The notes beneath the pieces are model-generated. The model had not been told where the DNA came from and made no database searches. It was given only the letters and a program-made list of their open reading frames with translations. Shown here piece after piece: positions 1 through 10,800 of a stretch of DNA of 64,000 nucleotides. The translations under genes and the position numbers were made by a program. The stretch covers positions 19,778,001-19,842,000 of the forward strand of contig OZ316894.1 in assembly GCA_973895155.1 (NCBI GenBank), written 5' to 3'. This stretch comes from Marsupella aquatica. Lineage: Eukaryota; Marchantiophyta. Positions within the stretch are counted from its first letter, which is position 1; the number at the start of each line of letters is the position of its first letter.

Positions 1-3000
1 AGGTTTTGAGAAAAAGACTTGTTGGGCCCCCTCCAGCTAAAGAAACTCCTTACTAGGCCCATCTTACTAGTAAATGGGGAACAGAACCTAGAATTGGGGT
101 CTAGTCTTGTAGAGCCCTGCAGGTAATCACACATCAAAATGTAATAAGATACGGCCTGCTCTCATTGATTAAAAGAAAATAACGAGGTATTTTGTAGGGT
201 ATTTTTTAATCTTCTCTCATCTCTATTTTTGTTCAAAGAAAGGATAATCAGGCTAGTCTTATTATGGACTTCCTCCTTATTATGGACTTACTTTTCTACA
301 GTCTACTAGAATGAAGCGTTTAGACTGTGACGGGAAGAACTCAAAGTGTATATAGAAAACAAGGATGAGATCGAGACAAACAGAAAATAACAATTTTGCA
401 AGATTTTGTCTCATCTTTATTTGCGTTCAACTATTGGGTAACTAGGCATCAGGATAGTAATAATAATCTTCAGAATAGGCGGCAGAGGAGGGGGGTTGAA
501 CTTCATGGAACCTTACTTGGATACCGAAACTTTTTGTTGATCTACCCGACTACAGTATCTACTTGCATGGCACTTATGTACAAGAATGGGGTGCCTCGAT
601 TTGACCTCCCCAAGTAAAATCATGAACAAGACTGGCCGACAGTCTTGGACCTATGACAGGAGTTCGTGGAGCTTATGGACAAGATGATTACAAAAAAGTT
701 ACAAAAGTTCATCAAAAAACTGTCCTGGGATACTGTACGATTTGAGTATATCATGCTATAGAAACGAACTACTTGTTCCATGCTATTAAAATGTAGCCAA
801 CTATTGTAGAGGCAATGACAATGACGAGTAATAAACTCTCATGCTTTGAAAGCTACTGTATATAGTTGATGGACCATTAAAAGTGTTAGTCATGGACCCC
901 ATAAGGATTTGGGTGGGTTTGATTTTGGGTCATCAGTGTTGAGAATCACTCATGGGGTCCATCAAGTAACATTTTGTTTTGAGGGTCCATGCAATACATC
1001 TCTCTTTGAAAGCTGGAATCTGATTCGTGACAAAGGTTGTACAGAACACTAGACACTGGTGCCCAACTGTCCACAGAGGCATCATGGTGGGCTCTGTTGG
1101 GACCTTTTGTCCAGATGTGAGCAAAGAGAATTCTGGACATCTAAACACTTTAACATATAAATTTTCATGGTCTGAAGACTATAATATGTTGTCCTCAGGA
1201 CATGTCGTTCTTGGAGGAAGCTTGTCTGGTAATTTGATGATTTGTTTACCCATGAGATGCACCTTAAGGTTTGCAGTGCACATTTCCATACCCAATCCAC
1301 CATTTCCCCTTCAGCTAACACACGCTTTGATATCCAGTTGTCAGGCAGGTTTGTGGACCTCCCTAGAGTGCGTGAGTGCCTGGTTCTCTCATTTAAACCC
1401 TAAACCCTAAGAAGTTCAACTTAGTTAATGTACTTGTTTCACCCATAGAGTACCATACATGTCTTAATGATATGCATTTTTTATAATTATTATTTTAATA
1501 ATCCTGGATTATAAATAAATTAAAATAGGTGTGTCTTAGAATGGGCCAACTATATCTATATGTAGAGCCATATTTATTGGCTGAACTTTAGTTGAGTAGA
1601 TGTGATGGGGGCCCAAAAATGGTCCCAAAATATTTTGGTTTGGTTCTAATATTTTGTTCCAATACTTTGGTTCCAATATTTTCCTTCCAATATATTGGTA
1701 TGCTATACTTTGTCTTTTATAACTAGGCCTCATTTTTTGGCATGATGACTTTATCATTGAGGAGAATAAAATATTTTCCCCATAGTCTTGTACATGTGTA
1801 CATATATTACAGTATGAGACAAAAGGAGATAAGAGAGAGCATTTAATATTTTGTTTCTTTCTAGAGAACGTTTATTGCTATTGAATCCTTTTTGTTTCTT
1901 CATTGAGAAAAGTGTTAGTGTTATCTACTTATGTACAGCATCTTTGAAAAAGGGTGAGTTTTTGAGAATTTATATATTTTTTTAATCTTTGGAAACACTT
2001 AAAGGTAAATGAAGGGCAAGGGTGAGTATTTCTTTCGAAAGAATCATACTGAGAATTTATATAATTTTTTAATCTTTGGAAACACTTAAGGTAAATGAAG
2101 GGGATGGATATAAAAGGGAAGTGTATAATACTCACTAGTTGGTGACTATGAACATGTGATCATAACATATATAGAAAGTTAAGCTTTTGTGACCAAACCC
2201 ACTTTGGTCACGGGCCTGCTATGTAGAGCGACTGGGTCAAGGAGGGGAAAGAGTTTTCATGCTTTTCAAAAACCATCTGCTTCCTTTCCTTAAGCTTGTT
2301 CCTTGAAAAGATGAGTTCCGTTTCTTGCAATTTCTTGGTGCATTCGACAAAGGTCAGATGCGGATCTTTTATTTTGGTGAATGTACGCAAAGACAGTACA
2401 ATCCACGAAATTAACTCATTACCGATTTGAGCGGTCTCGTTTTTGTCTCGACAACCCCTGGCTTACACAACCCTTCAAACAACTTTTACACAGGATGAAG
2501 GTCACGTGTTGAATGTTCGTGTAAAATCTTTTCCCTATCGATATGAATGTAAATCAAATTATTTTCTCCGAATCGAGTTGAATGTCAATTTATCGTCTTT
2601 CCACCATCAACTGGAATGTTCTGACTCCATTTTCTCACCATTTTTTTCTCGCCGAGCCGAATGTTCTGATCATGATGATGCATTTTTCAGATTCGGTTTT
2701 GGCCAAGGTAACAAGGGACGTATAATTTTAATTGTTAAAATTGCTGAAGTGTAACATTTCAAATCAGATTTCACCGTTTCAATTTCTTTCAGACTAAAAT
2801 GTTGTACCATCCATTCCACCTTTCTGAATTTGTTTTCATTCTTGTATCTACTTTATTTATTTGATCATGGGTCGCATTCGCAGCTTATCTAGAGTATTTA
2901 ACAAGTGGAATCAACAACTACTCCCTGGCCTACCCGTGGCATCGTTGCAAGCAAACGACATAGAGGGATAGGGGTTACTTACAGAAACAGAAAACATGAA

Positions 3001-3632
3001 TGTAGGCAGAGATGAATGGGAAGTACTGCAACTGAAATTGTTTTTTGCAGTCTGTTTTGAAGTCAACTCTTTCAAGAAATTGCTACTCACACAAGTTCAC
3101 AATCGGATAGACGAATGAAAAACTGTTGCCGGAGCAGAAGTACTTAGCAGTAGCTGTTCACAAAGGAGCTGTACATATCATTCACAGCAAATTTCTTACT
3201 CATGCGATGATGTTGTAAACGAGTGTTCATATGCATGCGGTATAAGGGTGGAGTTTTTAACCACTGCAGCCAGCTATATGACGATCATCCATATGCACAA
3301 GCGAATATGTAATAGAAGGGACCGCAACGTTACGATGTTGAAGGGTGTAAAACCTTTTACATTGAAGTGTTCTGAGAGCTTTGTAAAGAGCTTTCCCTCC
3401 TCTCAAGCTAATTCAGTTCCAGAATTCCTCGTCTAACAAACAAATCCCGAAAAAGCGTTCTGGATACTTTGTACAGAGCTTCACTACGCCTCAGGCGCAT
3501 TTCCGTTTCAGAATACCTCGTGTATCGAACAAATTGGAGATACAGTGTATAAGTTGAACTTCACTAAGCAATCAATTCAATAGCTGTACATGCGCTCCAT
3601 AGTCGCTTCGTGGCGATGAAAGATTTTCCACT
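1..3632. other. gene-less spacer
   Basis: I see no supportable gene here. Open frames are short, lack homology that I recognise, and have no convincing splice partners. The stretch contains a telomere-box pair near 1395 and a direct repeat of about 60 bp (a block beginning GAGAATTTATAT) at 1964 and again at 2051, period 87. The rest looks like AT-rich intergenic DNA. Confidence 0.6.
1395..1410 (+). repeat. interstitial telomere-box pair
   Basis: The motif AAACCCTAAACCCTAA is two copies of the plant telomere unit. In plants such teloboxes also occur in promoters. Here no gene follows closely, so it may simply be an interstitial telomeric scrap. Confidence 0.5.
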
Positions 3633-4178
3633 TCACTTCTTGTCGGGATACTGGTTCAAATTGCTCAGCGTTTCCTTCGTTTTCGACCAGCCATCAGCCA
3701 CGCTACTGGTCACCTGATTCACAAGCGCACGATGAAGAGTTATTGAGCCGGTCAATGATTAAAGTTTTCCCGACATTGAAACTAAAATTCGACAGCCGGC
3801 CTTTCTCTGAGCGTTCCGCAAACAATTTCTACTCCTGCTGCTAGATGTCCACTCCGAACACTGCGCCTCCTCGTCAATATACGTGCAAATTGCTCGACTG
3901 CGGACATTCTAAAACTGTCAGTAAGTCATAGAAACAGAATTTACCGTTTGATGAGCATTGCCAGCGGCTTCCTTGGCAGTAGCAGCCTTCTCCTTGGCTT
4001 GGTCAGCAAACGATGGGTCATTGCTCTTGTTGGACGCATTCAACTGCGCCTCGGCCTCTTTGTTGGCAGAGTCGAACTCCTCCTGAGCGTGTCCCACTTT
4101 CTCATCTCCGAACGCCTTCGTCTTGTCGGCGGTTTCCACCACAGTGTGCTTGGTCTCGGCAATCTTATCAGACGACAT
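3633..4178 (-). CDS. small LEA-like stress protein, two exons
   Basis: This is probably a small hydrophilic late-embryogenesis-abundant (LEA_4-like) protein, a type that protects membranes and proteins during drying. Exon 1 is 4178-3945 (78 codons) and ends at ACG|GTAAAT; exon 2 is 3713-3633, after acceptor AATCAG, joined in phase 0 and ending in TGA. The 104-residue product is rich in Ala, Lys, Glu, Asp, Ser and Thr. It has a run DQAKEKAATAKEAAGNA resembling the 11-residue amphipathic LEA group 3 repeat, and a second weak copy (ADGWSKTKETL) in exon 2. There is no signal peptide or membrane segment, so it is probably cytosolic or nuclear. Without splicing, exon 1 reads into 8 extra codons. 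A TATA box and three ABREs lie upstream. The family call rests on composition and motif, not on a database match. Confidence 0.8.
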
Positions 4179-4400
4179 CTTTCCTTTCCTCCTTCCTCGG
4201 AGTAATCAACAATTTTGCAATGCGAAGCTGACTAGCACTAGACTCAAAAGCTCCGCTAGAATTCGATTCGACAGGATCAAAAAGCTATGGCAAATGTCTC
4301 AGCAAGCAATTATCTCTCACTAGACTCTGAAGATTGGCAGAATTCGATTCGGCAGAGCAAAAAGTTGTGAATGGCAATGCTTTCGAAAACAGAGGGAGTC

Positions 4401-4408
4401 TATATATA
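4401..4408 (-). promoter_or_regulatory. TATA box of the LEA-like gene
   Basis: TATATATA lies about 225 bases upstream of the LEA start codon on the minus strand. This would put transcription start near 4370 and give a 5' UTR of about 190 bases. Confidence 0.55.
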
Positions 4409-4617
4409 CTCTACACGAAGAGAGACTCGAAATCGAGCGTAGCCAAAATCTGGCGTTCGAGATCGACAGAAATGGACCGTCCATCTCGACGATAGACGGC
4501 CTAGATTGAACGAATCATCTACGACGTCGAGTTTTGTGACGAGACATTCGTTCGATTCGCACGAAGAAGAAGATGACTGTTGTTTTCCATCTGAGTACGT
4601 TTGTCAAGTCAGCAAGT

Positions 4618-4624
4618 GACACGT
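4618..4624 (-). promoter_or_regulatory. ABRE 1 (ACGTGTC)
   Basis: An exact ACGTGTC on the minus strand, about 210 bases upstream of the TATA box. It is the core bound by ABI5/AREB-type bZIP factors in ABA-induced plant promoters. Confidence 0.6.
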
Positions 4625-4698
4625 CCCGAGGTGGCGGTGGCAGGTGTTGGGGCCTGATTGGGAGAGCTGAGTCATCCGGTCTGGTGCACTAGAATAGG

Positions 4699-4705
4699 GA
4701 CACGT
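4699..4705 (-). promoter_or_regulatory. ABRE 2 (ACGTGTC)
   Basis: A second exact ACGTGTC in the same orientation, 81 bases further upstream. Paired ABREs are the usual requirement for a strong ABA response. Confidence 0.6.
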
Positions 4706-4803
4706 ATGGAGGGTGAGTTGGAAATCGGAGTGACATTTCGCGGCATTATTCTCTTCTCGCTCTTCCGAGAACATCGCAAGGGCTCCGAAGAAGTGGGGAT
4801 GTC

Positions 4804-4812
4804 GACACGTGG
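4804..4812 (-). promoter_or_regulatory. ABRE 3 / G-box (CCACGTGTC)
   Basis: A third copy, here with the full G-box core CACGTG. The three elements lie within about 195 bases and all have the same orientation. Confidence 0.65.
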
Positions 4813-7800
4813 CAGAGTAACTTGTGGGCTGTTGGTTTTGTGGAGCTGAACTAGGGTACTGGAACGTGATGATGGCGGCAAATGTCGTGTGTGTCAAGCG
4901 TGGGCTCGTTGGGCGCTGAGTTCCCAGTGCGGAGGTGTCCTTTCCTTCATCGTGATGAACGTGTAGGGTATTAATTAAAACCCATCGTCCCAAGGGATGT
5001 AATTATGCTGGTAATACTAATATACAATGTGCACTACTGTAGTATTTAAAAAAAATAACTATATTTATCATGGTATAGAATGAATGTGGTACACACTCTA
5101 TATGGCATATTGTTTTATGTGCAGTTTTGAGACCCATGTAATAACGGGTCTCAAATATTTAAGCCTTCTGGATGTTTTATTTTTATTTTTATGGCAATTG
5201 ACCTTGTTAGTGTTCACGCAGACTGTGCACAGCGACCGACAATCTGGGGCAGGGGTTTGCAATACTGAGACACCCCAGGGCAGTCTGCATTTGGACTTTC
5301 AAGACTGTTGGGTGATCCCAAAACGGCCAGGGATACAAGTGCCGAGAGTGCCGACCATATCTATTTTGAAATTTGGTATACACAGTCGCGAAAAACAGCT
5401 AAACACCGAAGCCTGGTCTTGTCAACCACCCTCCTGGTTGCCCGTCACTTTTTGGACCATGGCCATTCCAACCACAACGCGGATGCCAGTATTTCACCGC
5501 AGCCTGAATATTTACTCCCTAATCTCTGAGGGAGGTTAGGCGGAGGAGATTACACCTATGGCCTTGTGCAATTTTACTCTGTTTTTGACCTCACAATCCT
5601 CTAAGCAGGTTAATTAGGGGACCTACTGTAAGTTTCATAACCCAACTGAAGGGCTGGCTGCAGTAGGGGATTATGTTTCATAATTATCCCTAGAATAATA
5701 AGAGAAAATTACATGAGGGGTTTATGTATACAGTAAAGTCCTGTTTGCAGGGCATATTATGAGATATAATACCCGCAAAAAAATAGCGCCACTTGAGTTT
5801 TTAGGGGATATTATTGCACACAATGCTCCAAAAACAGGACCTTAGTACACTTCAGGCCTGAGAGATTTTTATTTATTCTAACTTTAGGTCTGATTCAGGT
5901 CTTGCCCCAAGCATTGTGGTCCAGAATTCCATGAAAAATACAGAAGGAAAATTCATGAGGGGCATCCCCAAGGGGGCTATGGGAGCCCTTATATAGAGGG
6001 TTATTATGGGATATAATAATAATATAGGGGGTTATCGTGGGAATATAGTCATTGAGGGCGGTAAGCTTGAGAGGGGTTACGGATTCACAAGCATAAGCCA
6101 GGGTGTAGTTTTATTCTATTCTTGACCGAGTACTGGTGCCTGAAATTTGATAACCTCCGGACCAGGCTGGCAGGCGGTAATGGCTGATAACCATCCATAG
6201 AAATAAAGAGAGAAAAGTACACTATGGGTTACTTTACATTTAGAGTTGTTGTCCATTGGGTGCTGAAATTCAATGTTGTTTGTCATAGTGAGCTGCCCAG
6301 CTTGCCCAAAAGATGAAGAACATTTTTTTCAGGTTTGTTTCACAGGGTGACAAATAGGACCTTGTGTGTGTGTGTGTGTGAGAGTGACAAGATGCTAAGA
6401 ATATTTCTTACTAAACTTTATGAAGTCAAATTTTGACTGGTACATTTCCCTAGATTTAAGTATAACCATGAGATCCTAGCTAATTATGGCAAAGTACTGG
6501 CAGACAAAAAGACCAAAGATTTTTTGCTAAATTGGCAAAAACTTTTCAGAGAGGTGAAATCCAGCGGATTTTTGCAGGGGATTTTGCTGCCAAAATAAAC
6601 TTTTCTTGTGAATTAGAACCCAAGAGTAAGTGTGCTCCCTGGCTGTTAGCCGCAAGGGACACCAGAGTCCCTGAGCGTTGGACCCAGAACCCAATGGTTC
6701 CAAACATTCCATGGATTCCCTATTAAGCTCCCTTATGCGCTAGCCTGATAGTCACAAATTCATTCTCCATCAGTGTTTGCTCCCAAAGATACACGCTATT
6801 TTAATATGTTTTCAAGATTTGAGAAGTCCTATCCATGCTCAATCCATGGTGTTCATTAGGTCTACATGAAAAGTGGCAATGAGGTATATCCAATGCTACT
6901 TAGTAAAAATCCTGTGGCAGGGGCTGTTATCAAGAGATATCATTGCTCATAGTGCTCAAATCAAATGAGTTACACAAATTAAACTACAGTACACACTCTA
7001 ATCGTGTGAAACAGTATACAAATGAACCACACAGATTATCCATGAGATGTAGAAGGAATCACATGTGACTTTTTACATTCACTTTTTACATTCACTTGAT
7101 AATGTGACTTTTTACATTCACTTGCATCAAGTGTGCATGTGACAATAAGAATAATAATCATCTTCACACTAGGGTGGAAATTATAGAAATCAAACCCGGC
7201 CTAGTAAATTGCTTTGGGAGAAAAATTGTTCCCAAATTTCTGTAACTGATTTTCATGTCTCGATCAGAACACCTTGCCCACCTTAACATTGGTGTGATGC
7301 CATCAAATGCGAATGGACACACCAATGAATTTTGTACAATAGAAATTATTTTTGTAAAGTTTATGAAGCAGGGAAGGAATCACTACTGGATAATGGATTC
7401 ATAGTTAGTAAGATGTTTCTCCCTGTGTTTCCTTTGTATTTTTTTCTGGGTTTTGGAGGGCACAATTCCCTCCACCTTCTCATATAAGGCCCCGACTTCT
7501 CCTCACATCCAAGACTCTCAGTCCATTGTTCCTCACTAAATCTTGATTCAATCTACTTCCTATAAAGTTCTTTAACCGGGCTTTGATAGGATAGCATTCC
7601 CCACTACCCTAGCTCTCAGGGCTAGAGCCCACAAGGCTGGGTGATTGATATCCCACATAGCCCTTGGTAAAGAGAATTTTCACTCTAGCTTGGTCCATTG
7701 ATATATGGAGGGTAAAGTCCTACCATGGTGTCCCTTGCATTATCATATGTACAGAAACCTATAGTGGACACCAGCCACCGCCAATTCAACACAGCTGTAC

Positions 7801-7815
7801 AATAGAGCAATGCAA
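4813..7815. other. gene-less spacer
   Basis: I see no gene here. The stretch holds a candidate short inverted-repeat element (5731-5845), a (GT)n microsatellite near 6364-6380, and short direct repeats of a TTTTTACATTCACTT block near 7070-7125. Confidence 0.55.
5731..5845. mobile_element. candidate MITE with TA target duplication
   Basis: A block of about 115 bases is bounded by near-inverted ends: CAGTAAAGTCCTGTTTGC on the left, and CTAAGGTCCTGTTTTTGG reading inward from the right. It is flanked by TA on both sides. The core ten-base GTCCTGTTT(G/T) and a following GCAT are shared by both ends. TA duplication and short inverted ends are typical of non-autonomous Tc1/mariner/pogo-type elements. 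It has no coding capacity. Confidence 0.4.
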
Positions 7816-10800
7816 CTAGTGCTTTTGTAATCGTAATTGTTCCTGCAAAATTAATGGAATTTGTCTTGGTAAACTTATTTTCTCCCAATGAACTTGAAAT
7901 CAAATCATGGGAAATCTTCATCACATGGAAGTTTATGAAATTGCAAATATGCACTAGAAATCCTCATCAGCATATATTACTCCGCTATATCATGACTAAC
8001 AGTTTTCAAGTGTCATAGCGTTAATTTTCATACCCACATAAAGAGCCTGACTCACAATACATGGAAGTGCATTCATCAGGCCAACAACTTCACATACCTC
8101 GGTTACAAATACTGAGTGAAAGCCATATGGCACTCTTGAGGGCATTTCAATAACTGCAACAGGATCGGATGACATTGTTTTTGCATCAATCACAAGCACC
8201 TCAGATTTGCTGCAAAAGGTCATGCAATCAAACAGTTCGTCATCAGAAATAAATAACTTTTTGTTGTCAGCAGCCAGTGGCGATCAATATATCTTGGCAT
8301 GACAACTAAAATTGATATTTGGGAAATTAAATCTACTGAGAGACAACTTCCTGACCTATGCAAATGAAGGGACTGTTTGATTGATTTAGAGCAAGGTTGC
8401 CTGGAGGCAGATGAGGGGGGGGGGGGGGGGGTGGTGGTGCGCGGTGACGGGTATGAGAAGCTCTGAACCCAAATTCCAAACATGTAAGGGAAAATGGAAG
8501 TGTGCAAGGTGGCAGGAAGTACAGGGGGTGAGGGAGTGTATGGACGCCGGGTGCAGGGGTACCAAATCCCATGCACTTCCTGGAGCCTCTCTCCTATACT
8601 CTCTGTATTGTATTGGGCCTGACATCTTACATTAATTGCACCATACTCTTTGGAGAGCACTAAATGGCATCTGTGCAAGGGTGAGAAACACGGTTACAGT
8701 ATCCCCTTCCCCTTCTGCAACCCATGGAACCTTGTTCTCAAATCTCCACTGTCCCCTGAGCTGTGGGAGGACAAAAGAGTTTTGACTATTTATGGTAACC
8801 TGGATCCACCAGGTTTTGCTTCAGGGACAATGGCTATTGTGGCTCTCACCCCATGTATGATAGCAATCAGCATAATTTTCCCTCATTTCTTGTTTAGCTA
8901 GTTTGGTAAATGTCAGTCTCTGTAAAGGAGAAGACGCTAGGAATATAACTCCTGTGTTTCCTGAATTACTGATCTCTCTAGATTTAAGGATGTCTACTAG
9001 ATTCTGGCGAATGGGGTCTAATGACTAGGTGAGAAACTTGCTAATGGGATACAAACCATTTAGCAAAGTTTTGCCAAAAGTGACAAAAACTTTGTGGGGA
9101 GGTGGAATCTTGCAAACATTTGCATCTAAAAATACACTGATAGATCTAAATCATTGCTGAACCAGTTTGAATGCTATGCACATGCCAGAAATTTAAGGGC
9201 TCTCATTATCTAGACTCCCCATCCCGTCCTTACTCTAAAGCAGTCTAAATATCAGATTTTGCTCTTACTAGAAGAATTCCAGCCTATAGCTTCATTCTAC
9301 TGAAAATATCATGAACAGTAGACTTTGATCACAAATTGCAGCATACTTAGATGTGACTAGCCCAAGTGCCCCATTTTTCGAACATAAATTGAGGTGAGGA
9401 CATTCATGCCCATTGAGCTAATAAAGTGACTATCTAGAGGCTTCACTCTAAACTGTAGGTTCTGAAGAGGGGTTTTCGATTGCAATTATGTAGTTAGCGT
9501 ACTTGTGTGCTCCTCTGCCCCCAGCTATGGAACCTTGTTCTTAAACTCTCGTTTTGAAGACCCAAGGGATTTCGAAGGATGAAAAACTCACGATGTGTTT
9601 TCGTCAAATACGTGACAGAGAATGTATCCGTCGTCTTCGTCGAAATCCCTTCCAGGATTCCGGGGAACAAACACAGGCTCCGATCCCCAACGCCGATGCC
9701 CATTCCAAAATACACCCGCCACATTCCCTCCTACCTCCAGTTTTTCTTTGCCGAACTCGGGCTCTTTCGTCAAATCGTACTTTGCTATTCCCAATGAGTG
9801 AGCTTGGTTTTGTGACACAGCTGTGTAGACATATCTGTTCTTTCTGCAGAACAGTGGCGAGCTCGGGAGTGTTAATACCTTCCAGTTCTTTGGTCTGTGC
9901 GATTAGTCGGTCTAAATCCAAGTATGAGATTGAGTATCTGTTATTCGGAAGTGCATTCAATTCCAGAGCGACAATGCAGATATCTTTCTGACGCTCGTAG
10001 GATTTCCACATCTCATCATAATGCTGAAACTCAAATTGAAACAGTTGGCAATGAATAGTCTCCTCTCCAAAACTAAACCTTCCATGCAATCGACCCCATA
10101 TAATTTCCATTGGCATGATCTGGCTATAGCTTACCGGCCGAGATAATTCTCGTTAATTCTGGGAAATTCAGCATTAATCTCTCCCAGGCTTCTCTCCGTA
10201 GTCTCTCCTGTCTTCAAGTTGATCCGATACTCATGCCTGTGCATGTTACATAATTAAAGGTCGATTAACAGAAGATTCCGATTTTCAAACCCATAGTGTA
10301 GCACCTTCGCATCAGATCAACAAGAGAATTGCTTGTGAAAACCGATTGCTATTTGAAGAATGTCGTAATTGGATTAAGCAACAACAGAGATGCCCATATA
10401 GAGAGCTCATGATATTGGCAGCGCTTAGTTTGATTGCAATTCAATCTAAACGAAGTTTTATCAGAGGATCAGCTTCGATACTAATCAATTGTAGACGACC
10501 TGTCATTGTACTCGAGAATCTGACTCCCACTTTCACCGTAAAAATAAATGATTCACAGTTTCGTCTCTACTTGAGTCAGTGTCATTTGGCAAACTGTTTA
10601 CAATAATTAATGAGGTCTGCGTTTTTATTAAAAAGGACAATCAAGACGTTAAAAGGAATAAGGGAACTCAGTAAAGGAGGGATAGGTTGCTTTACAATCT
10701 TGGGCACGCATCATTGATCCAGAGCATATTCAATTTTTGCATTCGGCATGTCGTTAAAACGATTTCATCTCCTTCTTGCCATCCATTTGCTGCAAGACAT

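Noticed and set aside
4604-4993. 129-residue minus-strand frame
   Set aside because: It covers the ABRE region upstream of the LEA gene and has no protein-like features.
8220-8678. 152-residue minus-strand Pro-rich frame
   Set aside because: It lies in the CCD1 intron between exons 14 and 15, and its prolines come from the poly-C run.
9604-10116. 170-residue minus-strand frame in the CCD1 region
   Set aside because: It runs through an intron and then reads exon 14 in the wrong frame; the spliced frame matches the family.
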